DNA of 64,000 nucleotides from Blautia wexlerae (GTDB lineage Bacteria; Bacillota; Clostridia; Lachnospirales; Lachnospiraceae): the NCBI RefSeq assembly GCF_013300825.1, contig NZ_JAAIMY010000017.1, positions 1 to 64,000 of the forward strand, given 5' to 3'. Under the pieces are notes generated by a model. That model did no database searches. It worked only from the letters and a program-made list of their open reading frames with translations, and was not told the DNA's origin. Positions within the stretch are counted from its first letter, which is position 1; each line of letters begins with the position of its first letter. Below, one piece after another: positions 43,421 to 53,250 of this stretch. The translations under genes were made by a program, and so were the position numbers.

Positions 43421-44074
43421 ATGAAGAACAAATCTTATGCAGTGATCGGTCTTGGGCAGTTCGGGATGACGGTAGCCCTTACTCTGGCAGAGGCGAACTG
43501 CGATGTACTTGCCATTGACGATAAAGATGATAATGTGCAGGACATCGCAGAGAAAGTTTCCTATGCTGTCAAGGCAGATGTGCGTGATCCGGGAATTCTG
43601 GAATCGCTTGGAGTTCAGAACGTAGATGTTGCGGTCATCGCAGTAGCCGAGAATATGGAGGCAAGTATTACAGCAACCATGCAGGTGAAAGAACTTGGAG
43701 TTCCTTTTGTCATGGCAAAGGCAATGAATTCTCTTCATGGCAGGATACTGGAGAAAATAGGGGCAGATAAGGTGATTTATCCTGAACATTCCATGGGTAT
43801 CAGAGTTGCAAGAAATCTTCTCTCCAGTGGATTTGTCGATATGTTTGAGCTTTCTTCTGATTTCAGTATGGCAGAATTTAAGATCCCGCGGGAATGGATA
43901 GGAAAAACACTTCGGGAGCTGAAGGTCAGGGAAAAGTATAACATCAATCTGATCGGTCTGAAGCATGGCGACAAGATGAATATGAATGTGGCGCCGGATG
44001 AAGTGTTTCCGGCAGACTGCACAGTTGTTGCAGCAGGAGCAAACAGTGACCTGAATAAGGTTTCGGAAAATTGA
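43421..44074 (+). CDS. ktrA: potassium channel regulator, TrkA/KtrA family
   Basis: A 217-aa cytoplasmic RCK protein: RCK_N Rossmann domain with YAVIGLGQFGMTVAL (nucleotide-binding GxGxFG) and ADVRDPGILESLGV, and RCK_C domain from about 135 (FELSSDFSMAEFKIP). It gates KtrB in response to ATP, ADP or cyclic di-AMP. I choose ATG 43421, which has GAGGAAG upstream, over an in-frame ATG at 43409. The gap of 74 nt from ktrB includes no terminator. Confidence 0.93.
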   Translation: MKNKSYAVIGLGQFGMTVALTLAEANCDVLAIDDKDDNVQDIAEKVSYAVKADVRDPGILESLGVQNVDVAVIAVAENMEASITATMQVKELGVPFVMAKAMNSLHGRILEKIGADKVIYPEHSMGIRVARNLLSSGFVDMFELSSDFSMAEFKIPREWIGKTLRELKVREKYNINLIGLKHGDKMNMNVAPDEVFPADCTVVAAGANSDLNKVSEN

Positions 44075-44083
44075 GGATAAGAT

Positions 44084-44857
44084 ATGATCACCAGTGTAAA
44101 TAACGGACAGGTAAAAAATATCATACAGCTGAACCAGAAAACAAAAGCCCGCAGAGAACAAGGGCTTTTTGTTGCAGAAGGAAGAAAAATGTTCGGCGAA
44201 GCACCTAGGGATTGGATTTCGAAGGTGTATGTATCAGAAGCTCTCAGCGGTGATGCAGAACTGATGGCTCAGGTGGAGAAACTTCCATATGAAATAGTAG
44301 CAGATTCTGTTTTTCGACAGATGAGCGATACGCAGACGCCGCAGGGAATTATGACAGTGCTTAAGAAACCTTCCTATATAATGGAAGATATTCTCGGCGG
44401 GAAAAATCCGCTGGTTATGATCCTGGAAGATCTGCAGGATCCGGGAAATGCGGGAACTATTCTCCGTACAGGAGAAGGCGCCGGAGTAAGCGGAGTTCTT
44501 CTGACAAAGACCTGCGTGGATATCACAAACCCGAAGGTTATACGATCAACCATGGGTTCTGTCTACAGAATGCCTTTCCTATATGTGGAAAGTGTGGTAT
44601 CATTAGCACAGGAACTGAAAGACAGAAATATCCGCACATTTGCAGCGCATCTGCATGGTAAGAACTCTTATGATCAGGAATCCTACACAGGAGGAACTGC
44701 TTTCCTGATCGGCAACGAGGGAAAAGGACTGACAGATGAAGCGGCAGACAGTGCTGATTGTCTGATACGGATTCCTATGTGTGGAAAAGTAGAATCTCTG
44801 AATGCTGCCATGGCATCCGGAATTCTCATGTATGAAGCTGCTCGTCAGAGACGATAG
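44084..44857 (+). CDS. SpoU/TrmH-family RNA 2'-O-methyltransferase
   Basis: A 257-aa SPOUT methylase. The N-terminal substrate-binding part (ITSVNNGQVKNIIQL, GLFVAEGRKMF) is of the L30e-like type. The C-terminal knot domain holds the three family motifs: LEDLQDPGNAGTILRTGEGAG, FLIGNEGKGL and IPMCGKVESLNAAMASGILMYE. Probably a 23S rRNA guanosine-2'-O methylase related to RlmB; the target nucleotide cannot be read. Begins 10 nt after ktrA. Confidence 0.9.
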   Translation: MITSVNNGQVKNIIQLNQKTKARREQGLFVAEGRKMFGEAPRDWISKVYVSEALSGDAELMAQVEKLPYEIVADSVFRQMSDTQTPQGIMTVLKKPSYIMEDILGGKNPLVMILEDLQDPGNAGTILRTGEGAGVSGVLLTKTCVDITNPKVIRSTMGSVYRMPFLYVESVVSLAQELKDRNIRTFAAHLHGKNSYDQESYTGGTAFLIGNEGKGLTDEAADSADCLIRIPMCGKVESLNAAMASGILMYEAARQRR

Positions 44858-44877
44858 CAGACGAAAGGAGGAGTTTC

Positions 44878-45312
44878 ATGCAGCCCTTGATCTGGCTTGG
44901 GATTCTTGCGTTATTGCTTGTTGTAGAGGCAATTACGGCAGGACTGACCACCATCTGGTTTGCCGGCGGCGCACTGGTCGCTGCTATTGCATGTTATGCA
45001 GGAGCGAACCTCACTGTACAGATATTGCTGTTTCTGTGTGTTTCATTGGTACTTCTCATCTTTACCAGACCACTGGCAATGAAGTACTTCAACAAAGAAA
45101 CCATACAGACCAATGCAAATAGTCTGATTGGAAAGAAAGCAGTTGTGATTCAGGAGATTGACAATCTGGCGCAGACAGGCCAGGTTCGTATCAATGACAT
45201 TGAATGGACTGCACGTTCTGCTGATGACGAAAAAATCGGCGAAGGCACCGTTGTAACGATCGAAGAGATCCGAGGTGTGAAACTTATCGTAAAACAGAAT
45301 AAGGAGGATTAG
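44878..45312 (+). CDS. NfeD-family membrane protein
   Basis: A 144-aa short NfeD protein: two or three membrane helices (about 3-75) and a C-terminal OB-fold domain (about 80-144; SLIGKKAVVIQEIDN, GQVRINDIEWTARS). Short NfeD proteins are encoded next to stomatin-like SPFH proteins and form membrane complexes with them, as here (2-nt gap). GAAAGGAGG precedes ATG 44878. Confidence 0.92.
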   Translation: MQPLIWLGILALLLVVEAITAGLTTIWFAGGALVAAIACYAGANLTVQILLFLCVSLVLLIFTRPLAMKYFNKETIQTNANSLIGKKAVVIQEIDNLAQTGQVRINDIEWTARSADDEKIGEGTVVTIEEIRGVKLIVKQNKED

Positions 45313-45314
45313 TT

Positions 45315-46256
45315 ATGGGCGTGGTTTTTCTGATAGTTATTATCGTTATTGCGGTATGGGTCCTTGCATCCTGCGTCCGCATTGTACCACAGGCATATGC
45401 AGTAATCCTGGAACGTCTGGGAGCTTATCAGGCAACCTGGAGTACAGGAATTCACTTCAAGGTTCCGTTTATTGAACGAGTAGCCAGAAAGGTAAATCTG
45501 AAAGAACAGGTAGTGGATTTTCCACCGCAGCCGGTTATCACAAAGGATAACGTAACCATGCAGATTGATACTGTCGTATTCTTTCAGATTACAGATCCGA
45601 AGCTTTATACTTACGGTGTGGAGAATCCGATCATGGCAATCGAGAATCTGTCCGCAACAACCTTAAGAAATATTATCGGTGACATGGAACTGGATGAGAC
45701 ACTTACATCACGTGAGACGATCAATACCAAGATGAGAGCTTCTCTTGATGAAGCTACTGATCCATGGGGAATCAAGGTCAATCGTGTGGAACTGAAGAAC
45801 ATCATTCCTCCGGCAGCTATCCAAGATGCAATGGAGAAACAGATGAAAGCTGAGCGTGAACGTCGTGAAGCAATCCTGATCGCAGAAGGTCAGAAGAAAT
45901 CTACGATCCTTGTTGCAGAAGGTAAGAAACAGTCTGCAATTCTGGATGCAGAAGCTGAGAAACAGGCAGCAATCCTCCGCGCAGAGGCTCAGAAAGAGCG
46001 TATGATCAAGGAGGCAGAAGGACAGGCTGAGGCTGTTCTGAAAGTTCAGAATGCCAATGCAGAGGGTATCCGCATGATCAGAGAGGCAGGGGCAGATGAA
46101 GCAGTTCTGACACTGAAGAGTCTGGAAGCATTTGCCAGGGCAGCAGACGGTAAGGCAACCAAGATCATTATTCCGTCGGATATTCAGGGAATCGCAGGTC
46201 TGGCAAGTTCTCTGAAAGAGATCGTCACTGATCCAAAAGCGGAGACAGATAAATAA
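45315..46256 (+). CDS. SPFH/stomatin-like membrane protein (QmcA type)
   Basis: An N-terminal membrane helix (3-22), then the SPFH domain (about 25-190; VPQAYAVILERLGAYQATW, ITKDNVTMQIDTVV, WGIKVNRVELKNIIPP) and a long coiled-coil rich in Glu/Lys/Ala (about 175-265) with tandem AEGKKQSAILDAEAEK-like units. It forms oligomeric membrane scaffolds thought to organise microdomains and quality control. The NfeD partner is directly upstream. The 313-aa length is typical of QmcA/YbbK proteins. Confidence 0.92.
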   Translation: MGVVFLIVIIVIAVWVLASCVRIVPQAYAVILERLGAYQATWSTGIHFKVPFIERVARKVNLKEQVVDFPPQPVITKDNVTMQIDTVVFFQITDPKLYTYGVENPIMAIENLSATTLRNIIGDMELDETLTSRETINTKMRASLDEATDPWGIKVNRVELKNIIPPAAIQDAMEKQMKAERERREAILIAEGQKKSTILVAEGKKQSAILDAEAEKQAAILRAEAQKERMIKEAEGQAEAVLKVQNANAEGIRMIREAGADEAVLTLKSLEAFARAADGKATKIIIPSDIQGIAGLASSLKEIVTDPKAETDK

Positions 46257-46292
46257 CAAAAGAGAATAAATGACATCGGGGAGAGAATTATT

Positions 46293-47294
46293 ATGAACTT
46301 AAAAGGAAGAAACTTTCTGACACTGAAAGACTTTACACCGGAGGAGATCACATATCTTATTGATTTATCCGCAGAACTTAAAGCAAAGAAGAAAGCCGGC
46401 GAGCTTCACGAATATTACAGAGGCAAAAATATCGCACTTATTTTCGAAAAAACAAGTACAAGAACCCGCTGCTCTTTTGAGGTAGCTGCCCATGATCTTG
46501 GAATGGGAAGCACATACCTGGATCCGACAGGTTCTCAGATCGGTAAGAAAGAAAGCATTGCAGATACAGCAAGAGTTCTGGGAAGAATGTATGATGGTAT
46601 CGAATATCGTGGATTTGGTCAGGAAGTCGTAGAAGAGCTTGCAAAACATGCAGGTGTTCCGGTATGGAATGGTCTTACGAACGAATATCATCCGACACAG
46701 ATGATCGCTGATATGTTGACAATCCGTGAGCATTTCGGAGATTTAAAAGGACGTAAGCTTGTATACATGGGTGATGCCCGCTACAACATGGGTAATTCCC
46801 TGATGATTGCCTGCACAAAACTTGGCATGCATTTCGTAGCCTGCACAACTAAGAAATATTTCCCGAATGCAGAGTTAGTTGCTCAGTGCGAGGAATATGC
46901 AAAAGCATCTGGCGGAAGCATCACTCTGACAGAGGATGTTCAGGAAGGAACAAAGGATGCAGACGTTATCTATACAGACGTATGGGTATCCATGGGTGAG
47001 CCGGATGAGGTATGGACAGAGAGAATCCATGATCTGACACCTTATAAAGTAACAAAGGACGTTATGAAGAACGCAGGAGAGAAAGCAATCTTCCTTCACT
47101 GTCTGCCAGCATTCCATGACCTTAAGACAAAGATCGGCAAGGAAATGGGCGAGAGATTCAATCTGACAGATATGGAAGTAACAGATGAAGTATTTGAATC
47201 TGAGCAGTCCAAAGTATTTGATGAGGCAGAGAACCGTATGCATACCATCAAAGCTGTCATGGTAGCAACATTAGGAGAGCCGGAGAACAAATAA
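46293..47294 (+). CDS. argF: ornithine carbamoyltransferase
   Basis: It makes citrulline from ornithine and carbamoyl phosphate. Carbamoyl-phosphate site [12 protein letters not shown] (about 52-63), HPTQMIADM, and ornithine site HCLPAFHD are conserved; 333 aa is standard. It may work in arginine synthesis (argF) or in the arginine deiminase pathway (arcB); no other arg or arc gene is near, so the direction is open. GGGGAGAG precedes ATG 46293; the stop overlaps the birA start by one base. Confidence 0.95.
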   Translation: MNLKGRNFLTLKDFTPEEITYLIDLSAELKAKKKAGELHEYYRGKNIALIFEKTSTRTRCSFEVAAHDLGMGSTYLDPTGSQIGKKESIADTARVLGRMYDGIEYRGFGQEVVEELAKHAGVPVWNGLTNEYHPTQMIADMLTIREHFGDLKGRKLVYMGDARYNMGNSLMIACTKLGMHFVACTTKKYFPNAELVAQCEEYAKASGGSITLTEDVQEGTKDADVIYTDVWVSMGEPDEVWTERIHDLTPYKVTKDVMKNAGEKAIFLHCLPAFHDLKTKIGKEMGERFNLTDMEVTDEVFESEQSKVFDEAENRMHTIKAVMVATLGEPENK

Positions 47295-48097
47295 TGGCAT
47301 ATCTGTATAATGAAGAAACAATTTCACAGGCAATAAACACAAAATGGGCGGGCAAAACCGTCCATTTTGCAAAAGAAACAGATTCTACCAATTCATGGAT
47401 CAAGCGTCTGGCAAAAGATGGTGCAGAGCATGGAACTCTGGCAGTTGCGGAATTCCAGTCTGCGGGAAGAGGACGTTTTGACAGAAGATGGGAAGCGCCG
47501 GAGGGCAGTTCTATTATGATGACACTGCTCTTACGTCCGGAATTTTCACCGCAGTATGCGTCCATGCTGACACTGGTCATGGGAATGGCAGTGGCACAGG
47601 CAACGGAGGAACTGGGGTTTAACGTAAGTATTAAATGGCCCAATGATATTGTGATCTCTAAGAAGAAAATCTGTGGTATCCTGACCGAGATGGGAACAAA
47701 TGGTGTGAAGATCAATTATGTTCTCATCGGAGTAGGAATCAATGTAAACCTGAAAGAATTTCCGGAAGAAATGCAGGACAAAGCGACTTCACTGATTCTG
47801 GAGGGCAGTCGTGAATATGACAGAAATCAGGTGATTGCACTGGTGATGAAATATTTCGAGATCAACTATGAGAAATTTATCCGGACCTGTGATTTTACTC
47901 ATCTGCTGGATGATTACCACAGAATCCTTGCAAACCTGAACCAGCCGGTCAGAGTGATTGATGGTGACAGAAGTTTCGAAGGAATCTGCAGGGGAATTGA
48001 TGAAAAAGGTGAACTGCTTGTGGAGAGGCAGGATAAAGAAGTTGTGAAGGTCAGTGCAGGAGAGGTTTCAGTGCGTGGGCTTTACAGTTATGTATAA
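47294..48097 (+). CDS. birA: biotin-protein ligase without the DNA-binding domain
   Basis: It attaches biotin to carboxylases. The catalytic core shows GRGRFDRRWEAPEGSS (ATP/biotin loop), KWPNDIVISKKKICGIL and a C-terminal SH3-like part (about 215-267). The winged-helix domain of the bifunctional repressor BirA is absent at 267 aa, so it should not regulate biotin genes itself. TAATG overlap with argF implies translational coupling despite unrelated functions. Confidence 0.92.
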   Translation: MAYLYNEETISQAINTKWAGKTVHFAKETDSTNSWIKRLAKDGAEHGTLAVAEFQSAGRGRFDRRWEAPEGSSIMMTLLLRPEFSPQYASMLTLVMGMAVAQATEELGFNVSIKWPNDIVISKKKICGILTEMGTNGVKINYVLIGVGINVNLKEFPEEMQDKATSLILEGSREYDRNQVIALVMKYFEINYEKFIRTCDFTHLLDDYHRILANLNQPVRVIDGDRSFEGICRGIDEKGELLVERQDKEVVKVSAGEVSVRGLYSYV

Positions 48098-48135
48098 AGA
48101 TTCTGAATAATTTCGAAAGAGGGAAACAGTAATTT

Positions 48136-48501
48136 ATGTATCAGGACAACATTACTCTCTGCGGCGCAAGTGCCTATGAGAAGAAATTTTATTTTAATCA
48201 GGATTTCAATGCACTTCCGGATCATGTGAAGAAAGAACTTCAGATCATGTGTGTTCTTTACACAGAGGATGTAGGAGGAATCCTGACTCTGGAATTTGAC
48301 GAAAACGGCAGACTTCAGTTTAAAACAGAAGCTCTGGAAGCAGATGCCCGTTACGATGAGATCGGAAGCGGATTGAAGATTAAACAGCTTCAACAGGACA
48401 AGAAAGAACTTCTGGAATCTCTGGAAATGTATTATAAAGTATTCTTTCTCGGAGACATCCCGGAAGAAGAACTGAAGAAAACATCGGGCAGTGAGGACTG
48501 A
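48136..48501 (+). CDS. DUF6145-like small protein
   Basis: A 121-aa soluble protein. The stretches ITLCGASAYEKKFYFN and LPDHVKKELQIMCVLYTEDVGGIL with ADARYDEIGSGLKIKQLQ resemble DUF6145 proteins of Lachnospiraceae, which typically lie beside birA and dus genes. The C-terminal third (85-115) is helical and charged. Function unknown. GAAAGAGGG precedes ATG 48136; the end runs into the dusB start region. Confidence 0.75.
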   Translation: MYQDNITLCGASAYEKKFYFNQDFNALPDHVKKELQIMCVLYTEDVGGILTLEFDENGRLQFKTEALEADARYDEIGSGLKIKQLQQDKKELLESLEMYYKVFFLGDIPEEELKKTSGSED

Positions 48502-48505
48502 ATCC

Positions 48506-49513
48506 ATGCAGACAAAGAATGAGCCGGTACAGGCAAGAGAACCATTCATGAAGATGCAGTGGAAAATAGGAAACGTACAGATTAATAATCCGTTTGTCCT
48601 TGCACCAATGGCAGGTGTCACAGACCTGCCATTTCGAACGCTCTGTAAAGAGCAGGGAGCCGGACTGATCTGTATGGAAATGATCAGTGCTAAAGCGATT
48701 TCTTTTCACAATAAGAACACCATTGCTCTGATGGAGATTGATCCATGTGAGCACCCGGTTTCCATGCAGCTTTTTGGCAGTGAACCGGATCTTATGGCAG
48801 AGGTTGCGAAATCCATTGAGGACAGAGATTTCGATATCCTGGACATCAATATGGGCTGCCCTGTGCCGAAGGTTGTCAATAACGGCGAGGGATCTGCGTT
48901 GTTGAAGAACCCGAATCTGATTGAAGAGATCGTTCGAAAAGTATCATCTGCAATCAGTAAACCGCTGACTGTCAAGGTGCGAATCGGATTTGAGAATGAA
49001 CCGGTAGATATTGTTGAGATCGCGAAACGTATTGAGGATGCGGGAGCAGCAGCACTTGCAGTGCATGGGCGCACTAGACAGCAGTACTATTCCGGCACTG
49101 CAGACTGGGATACGATCCGCAGGGTAAAAGAAGCGATTACCATTCCTGTAATTGGAAACGGAGATGTAGATTCTCCGCTGAAAGCAGAAGCACTGGTAAA
49201 ACAGACCGGATGTGATGCTGTTATGGTGGGACGTGCAGTAAGGGGAAATCCCTGGTTGTTCCGCGAACTGAACCATTATTTCCGGACAGGAGAACTGTTG
49301 GAACGCCCATCTGTAGAGGAAATACGTGAAATGATCCTGCGTCATGCCAGAAAACAGATTGAATTAAAAGGTGAATTCGTAGGAATACGTGAGATGCGTA
49401 AACACGTTGCCTGGTATACTGCAGGCATGCGTCACAGCGCAGGGCTCAGAAGAGAGTCAAATACCATAGAAAGTTATGAAGCCCTGGAGGAACTTCTGTC
49501 AAGACTTGGATAG
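48506..49513 (+). CDS. dusB: tRNA-dihydrouridine synthase, DusB type
   Basis: It reduces uridines in the D loop of tRNA using FMN and NAD(P)H. FNPFVLAPMAGVTD-like FMN segment (VLAPMAGVTDLPFR), INMGCPVPKVVNNGEGSALL with the catalytic cysteine, VHGRTRQQYYSG, and GNGDVDSP mark the family; 335 aa from this start. The start is uncertain: ATG 48506 follows AGGA; GTG 48491 and ATG 48548 are also in frame. Directly follows the DUF6145 gene. Confidence 0.92.
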   Translation: MQTKNEPVQAREPFMKMQWKIGNVQINNPFVLAPMAGVTDLPFRTLCKEQGAGLICMEMISAKAISFHNKNTIALMEIDPCEHPVSMQLFGSEPDLMAEVAKSIEDRDFDILDINMGCPVPKVVNNGEGSALLKNPNLIEEIVRKVSSAISKPLTVKVRIGFENEPVDIVEIAKRIEDAGAAALAVHGRTRQQYYSGTADWDTIRRVKEAITIPVIGNGDVDSPLKAEALVKQTGCDAVMVGRAVRGNPWLFRELNHYFRTGELLERPSVEEIREMILRHARKQIELKGEFVGIREMRKHVAWYTAGMRHSAGLRRESNTIESYEALEELLSRLG

Positions 49514-49518
49514 TTCAG

Positions 49519-49550
49519 GCCTTGACGGGATACTCTCCCAGGGCTTTTTT
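49519..49550 (+). terminator. terminator after dusB
   Basis: Imperfect stem GCC-GGGA / TCCC-GGC and six T. It just touches the stop of the convergent flippase gene. Confidence 0.7.
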
Positions 49551-50799
49551 AAGATGTTTTGTGTTTCTTACGTCGAAGAATAACATAAATTAAAATTGCG
49601 GCAAACTGGATGAACAATATGCTGCAGGAATACAGATAATTCATACATGCTCCCATAATTCCCCATTTCTGAACCATGAATGTGGCAGGGAAGATCGTAA
49701 GTACAGCAGTGATCGCATATACAATAATAATGCATCCGCCATTACGGATCGCGATCAGGATATTGTACATCATATAAACCCCGGCACCAATCGTTCCTCC
49801 GACCAGCAGGACAATAAAGTGCAGCTTATAAGGGGAGAGGTCAACTCCGTAGATGATCTCCAGCAAAGTTCTTCCGAGCAGATGTCCGGCAACAACAACT
49901 GCTGCACCGCAGATCAGGATAATGCCGATAATCCTGAGAACATATATGGAAAACTTTTTGAGATCATTTTTCCACCAGAGTTCTGCGATAGTAGTGATAG
50001 TTGGTTTAAATACAAATTCACACATCAGAGTAATGACAAAGGATGGCATAAACAGAACACTGTAATAGGTCTGATATTCATCTGTCATAACGCTGGACAT
50101 CGCATATTTCGGTATGTTGTATAAAAGCAGTGACAGAAATGTTCCTACAAACAGAGGAGTGCAGATTTTCAGAAGTTTCCATACATTGGAAAACTGAAAT
50201 GATCTGTTTACAGTAACTGCTTCTCCCGGATATTTCTTAGTAAAAACATTATTGATGACCAGGCACAGGATCAGTGAAGTCACTGCAGTGGAAGTACAGG
50301 TAAATGCCAGATTTTGTGTCACAAGCAGGGCTGCTGTGAAATATACTGCGGAATAAATATTCCTTACGGCAAGCATTTTTCCCATGATCTCAACATGGTA
50401 AGTCTGCTGGAAATTCCCGTGAAATACATCCTCTACGGCATCTACCATTTTCATCATAATGATAAATACACTGATAATAATGTACTCACCAGAAAAACTC
50501 CACGCACTGTAGATGATTCCAAAGAGGAGCATCAGCCCGCAGGTAATGATACGTGATACTTCATACTCTGAGAAGAGATACTTGCGGTCCAGATCAGTGG
50601 CCTGATAAGTTCGCATTCCATATCTTCCCACAGTGAGAAGTAACTGGGCAGTGGCATAACTCAGGGAAAAAAATCCCGCAGGTCCCACACCGCAGATTCT
50701 GGTTACGACCATAAGGTACAGAAAAGAAGACAGCGAATAACTGGTACTTCCGATCATGTTCCAGAGGAATGCCTTCTTTGTGTTTTTTTCTTTTGCCAT
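49549..50799 (-). CDS. polysaccharide flippase (Wzx/MATE-like)
   Basis: A 416-aa membrane protein with about twelve helices, N-terminal NMIGSTSYSLSSFLYLMVVTRICG and GFFSLSYATAQLLLTVGRYGMR, typical of oligosaccharide flippases of the PST/MOP family, which move lipid-linked sugar units to the outer leaflet. Last gene of a leftward operon with an FrhB-like protein and a pyruvyltransferase, 24 nt after the former. Substrate unknown. Confidence 0.88.
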   Translation of the reverse strand: MAKEKNTKKAFLWNMIGSTSYSLSSFLYLMVVTRICGVGPAGFFSLSYATAQLLLTVGRYGMRTYQATDLDRKYLFSEYEVSRIITCGLMLLFGIIYSAWSFSGEYIIISVFIIMMKMVDAVEDVFHGNFQQTYHVEIMGKMLAVRNIYSAVYFTAALLVTQNLAFTCTSTAVTSLILCLVINNVFTKKYPGEAVTVNRSFQFSNVWKLLKICTPLFVGTFLSLLLYNIPKYAMSSVMTDEYQTYYSVLFMPSFVITLMCEFVFKPTITTIAELWWKNDLKKFSIYVLRIIGIILICGAAVVVAGHLLGRTLLEIIYGVDLSPYKLHFIVLLVGGTIGAGVYMMYNILIAIRNGGCIIIVYAITAVLTIFPATFMVQKWGIMGACMNYLYSCSILFIQFAAILIYVILRRKKHKTS

Positions 50800-50823
50800 A
50801 TGATGACCTTTCTTTAACTGGTT

Positions 50824-52047
50824 TTAATTTTTCTTTCTTACAATAAGTAATTTATACATTTTACCTGCCAGATTGTAAAGACCTGTTTTTCGCAGAAAAG
50901 GTGAAAGTGTACGGATAATACGGGTAATCATGGAACCTTTCATATACTTTCTTAAAACAGCTTCCTTTTCAGAAGCAGAAGCTGCCAGATATTCCTGCCA
51001 GAATTTCTGACGGTTTTTTGGAGGCCTGGCAGAGTACTCCAGATGAGGCTGCCAGCATTCCTGTTTGGTGACAGATTTAGAGTCAAACTGACCTTTCAGT
51101 GAATCAAAAAGCTGTTGACCTTTTGCAGTGTTGACCAGAACAACATTTACACCTGATTCGATGTCAAACGGCAGATTTGCTTTCTCGCTTGTCCAGAAAT
51201 CGCCCAGAGAAAAATCGCCGGGGCGTTTATAGCTGGTGTATCTGCAGTGGAAGCAGGAAGGACGATTTCCATATAAACTCAGGAAAAATTTGTTAAAGGA
51301 AAACGTACTGATAACAGAGTCAACAGAACCTTTTTTTAAACGTATATCAAGAACCTGTTCACGCCAGGAAACCTTCTTACTTCTCATATTGATATGGGTG
51401 ATCTCATCGTCGGAAGCAATATATTTTGTTTTCAGAATTTTTATGTAATCTTCCCAGATCTTACGGCTTGGAACACCGTGACAGATATTGTCACAGGTGT
51501 ACAGTTTTTCTGTATTGATCCGTTTAACTTTCAGGTATTTACAGACTCCTGAGATTTGACACGGGGTACCGGTGAGAAGAACTGTTCTGCTGTTTTTAAG
51601 ATCATCAATGATGTGGGCATATATTTCAGAAATATCGCTGTCTACATATTTCGATGTTCTGAATTTCCATGCAGTTTCCTCATCTTCGGCACGCATATGG
51701 CGGACAGAAAAACTATCGTCAAATGCAACACCATAGATAACACCGTTCTGATTTAAGGTCCATCTGGCAAGAAGTGTAAACATGCCGCCGGAAGAACTCT
51801 CCATAAGAACAGACTTGTCAGGATTGCGGACTGCATAGATAGCCGGATTCGCTTCCTGGTTTACATAGTTTTCCAGCATAGGACATACTTTTTCGCATAA
51901 GCCGCAATTCTTACATTTGGTTTTATCTAAACGAGGATAATAAAATCCGTATTTATCCTGTCTCATGGTAATTGCAGATGCACTGCAGATATTACTGCAT
52001 GCAGAACATCCGCAGCAGTCTTTGCGGGACTGATTTTCTAAGAACAT
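50824..52047 (-). CDS. FrhB/F420-dehydrogenase-beta-like iron-sulfur protein of a polysaccharide locus
   Basis: A 407-aa protein with two N-terminal 4Fe-4S clusters (CCGCSACSNIC and CKNCGLCEKVCP, residues about 11-52) and an FrhB-type domain (about 85-320; SSSGGMFTLLARW, LLTGTPCQISGVCKYL, CDNICHGVPS, and GDFSLGDFW). Such proteins regularly accompany pyruvyltransferases in surface-glycan clusters, where they may carry out a redox step on a sugar; F420 use is not implied. The motif CFHCRYTSYKRPGD adds further cysteines. AGAGG precedes the start. Confidence 0.87.
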   Translation of the reverse strand: MFLENQSRKDCCGCSACSNICSASAITMRQDKYGFYYPRLDKTKCKNCGLCEKVCPMLENYVNQEANPAIYAVRNPDKSVLMESSSGGMFTLLARWTLNQNGVIYGVAFDDSFSVRHMRAEDEETAWKFRTSKYVDSDISEIYAHIIDDLKNSRTVLLTGTPCQISGVCKYLKVKRINTEKLYTCDNICHGVPSRKIWEDYIKILKTKYIASDDEITHINMRSKKVSWREQVLDIRLKKGSVDSVISTFSFNKFFLSLYGNRPSCFHCRYTSYKRPGDFSLGDFWTSEKANLPFDIESGVNVVLVNTAKGQQLFDSLKGQFDSKSVTKQECWQPHLEYSARPPKNRQKFWQEYLAASASEKEAVLRKYMKGSMITRIIRTLSPFLRKTGLYNLAGKMYKLLIVRKKN

Positions 52048-52125
52048 TTTTACCTCTTTTCCAATTTCGGATCTGTTGTTTACAGCAGGATCACGAAAAA
52101 TATCTTTTTGTTGTCAGGCAGATAT

Positions 52126-53205
52126 TTATTTTACCATTTCGCTGAGCTTATGTAATGAGAAATTGCGGAAATTTGCAATTTGTTCATTTGCATAAGTAAA
52201 GTCAATTTCTTCTGTAAGCTGTTCATCAGACACATCATTCATTGTGCGGTCAGAAAGATTTACCAGTTTCAGAAGCTGTTCTACGCGGCGGTTTTTATGA
52301 TGGCCGTCTGCTTTGGCAAAGAATTTACGGTTGAATAATAGAGAAAATACCACTCCATGGAAGGAATCAGAGATTACATATTCGGCATTTTTAAACAATC
52401 CCATCCATTCAGCCGGACCTACAGTGATTTCGCAGCGGCATTTCAGCAGGCCTACAAGTGGGAATGGAATGTATACGATGCGGTATCCGGTTTCTTTTTT
52501 GAGACGTCTTGCAAAGTTTACAATCTCAGGATTGATTCCCAGCTGATAAACCAGAATATATTTTCCTCTGATTTTGGGTTCTTTCAGTAATTTATTCCAT
52601 TCATCTGCGGTGAGAAGAAGAGTAGGATCGCAGACAACTTCCGGTTTCTTTCCGGTGAGTTCATTTACAATGTCTGCGCCGTAATCCTCACGGACAAGGA
52701 TTTCGTCAAAATCATTCAACAGACGGCTGTAATCATTGCGGAACTGTTCCGGCGGGATGTGTTCGCCGATACTGGCCGCATAGCTGCATTTCTTTTTACC
52801 CTTTTCAGGAAAGTCCAGAAAATATGTCTGGTCAAAATTTGTGAGTTTATAATCCCAGACTTGGTCACTTCCTGCAATGTAAATATCATATTTGCCGGAA
52901 ACAGCCCGCATATTTCCTTTTGTTACAGGTTCACTGTATTTCATGTGTTTACGGAACTGATTACATTTGCGGCGGCGCGGGATATAGCAGATATGTCCGA
53001 TGGCACCGTAGATATAGTTGAATAATCCTTTTTCCTTTAGGTTGATCAGGCGGAAAGGATTACTGATATACTGACAGCTGTAATCGATGATCTCAGGGTA
53101 AGTACCAAGCTCGCGGAGCTTTTTCTGCAGAGCATAGCTTTGTAAGATTGCACCATAGTTGTCATAATTGTGGAAGGTGATAACACCAATTCTTTTTTTA
53201 TTCAT
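52126..53205 (-). CDS. polysaccharide pyruvyl transferase family protein
   Basis: A 359-aa CsaB/WcaK-type enzyme that would add ketal pyruvate to a glycan. N-terminal IGVITFHNYDNYGAILQSYALQ, then AGSDQVWDYKL, SYAASIGEH, VREDYGAD, and the late ISDSFHGVVFSLLF with FxxSDSFHG are hallmarks of the family. The gene is coupled to the FrhB-like gene downstream (78-nt gap). CGGAGG precedes the start. Confidence 0.9.
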   Translation of the reverse strand: MNKKRIGVITFHNYDNYGAILQSYALQKKLRELGTYPEIIDYSCQYISNPFRLINLKEKGLFNYIYGAIGHICYIPRRRKCNQFRKHMKYSEPVTKGNMRAVSGKYDIYIAGSDQVWDYKLTNFDQTYFLDFPEKGKKKCSYAASIGEHIPPEQFRNDYSRLLNDFDEILVREDYGADIVNELTGKKPEVVCDPTLLLTADEWNKLLKEPKIRGKYILVYQLGINPEIVNFARRLKKETGYRIVYIPFPLVGLLKCRCEITVGPAEWMGLFKNAEYVISDSFHGVVFSLLFNRKFFAKADGHHKNRRVEQLLKLVNLSDRTMNDVSDEQLTEEIDFTYANEQIANFRNFSLHKLSEMVK

Positions 53206-53250
53206 AAAATCCTCCGGTTTTAAAAAGTAAAGCTGTCGGATAATCCGACA

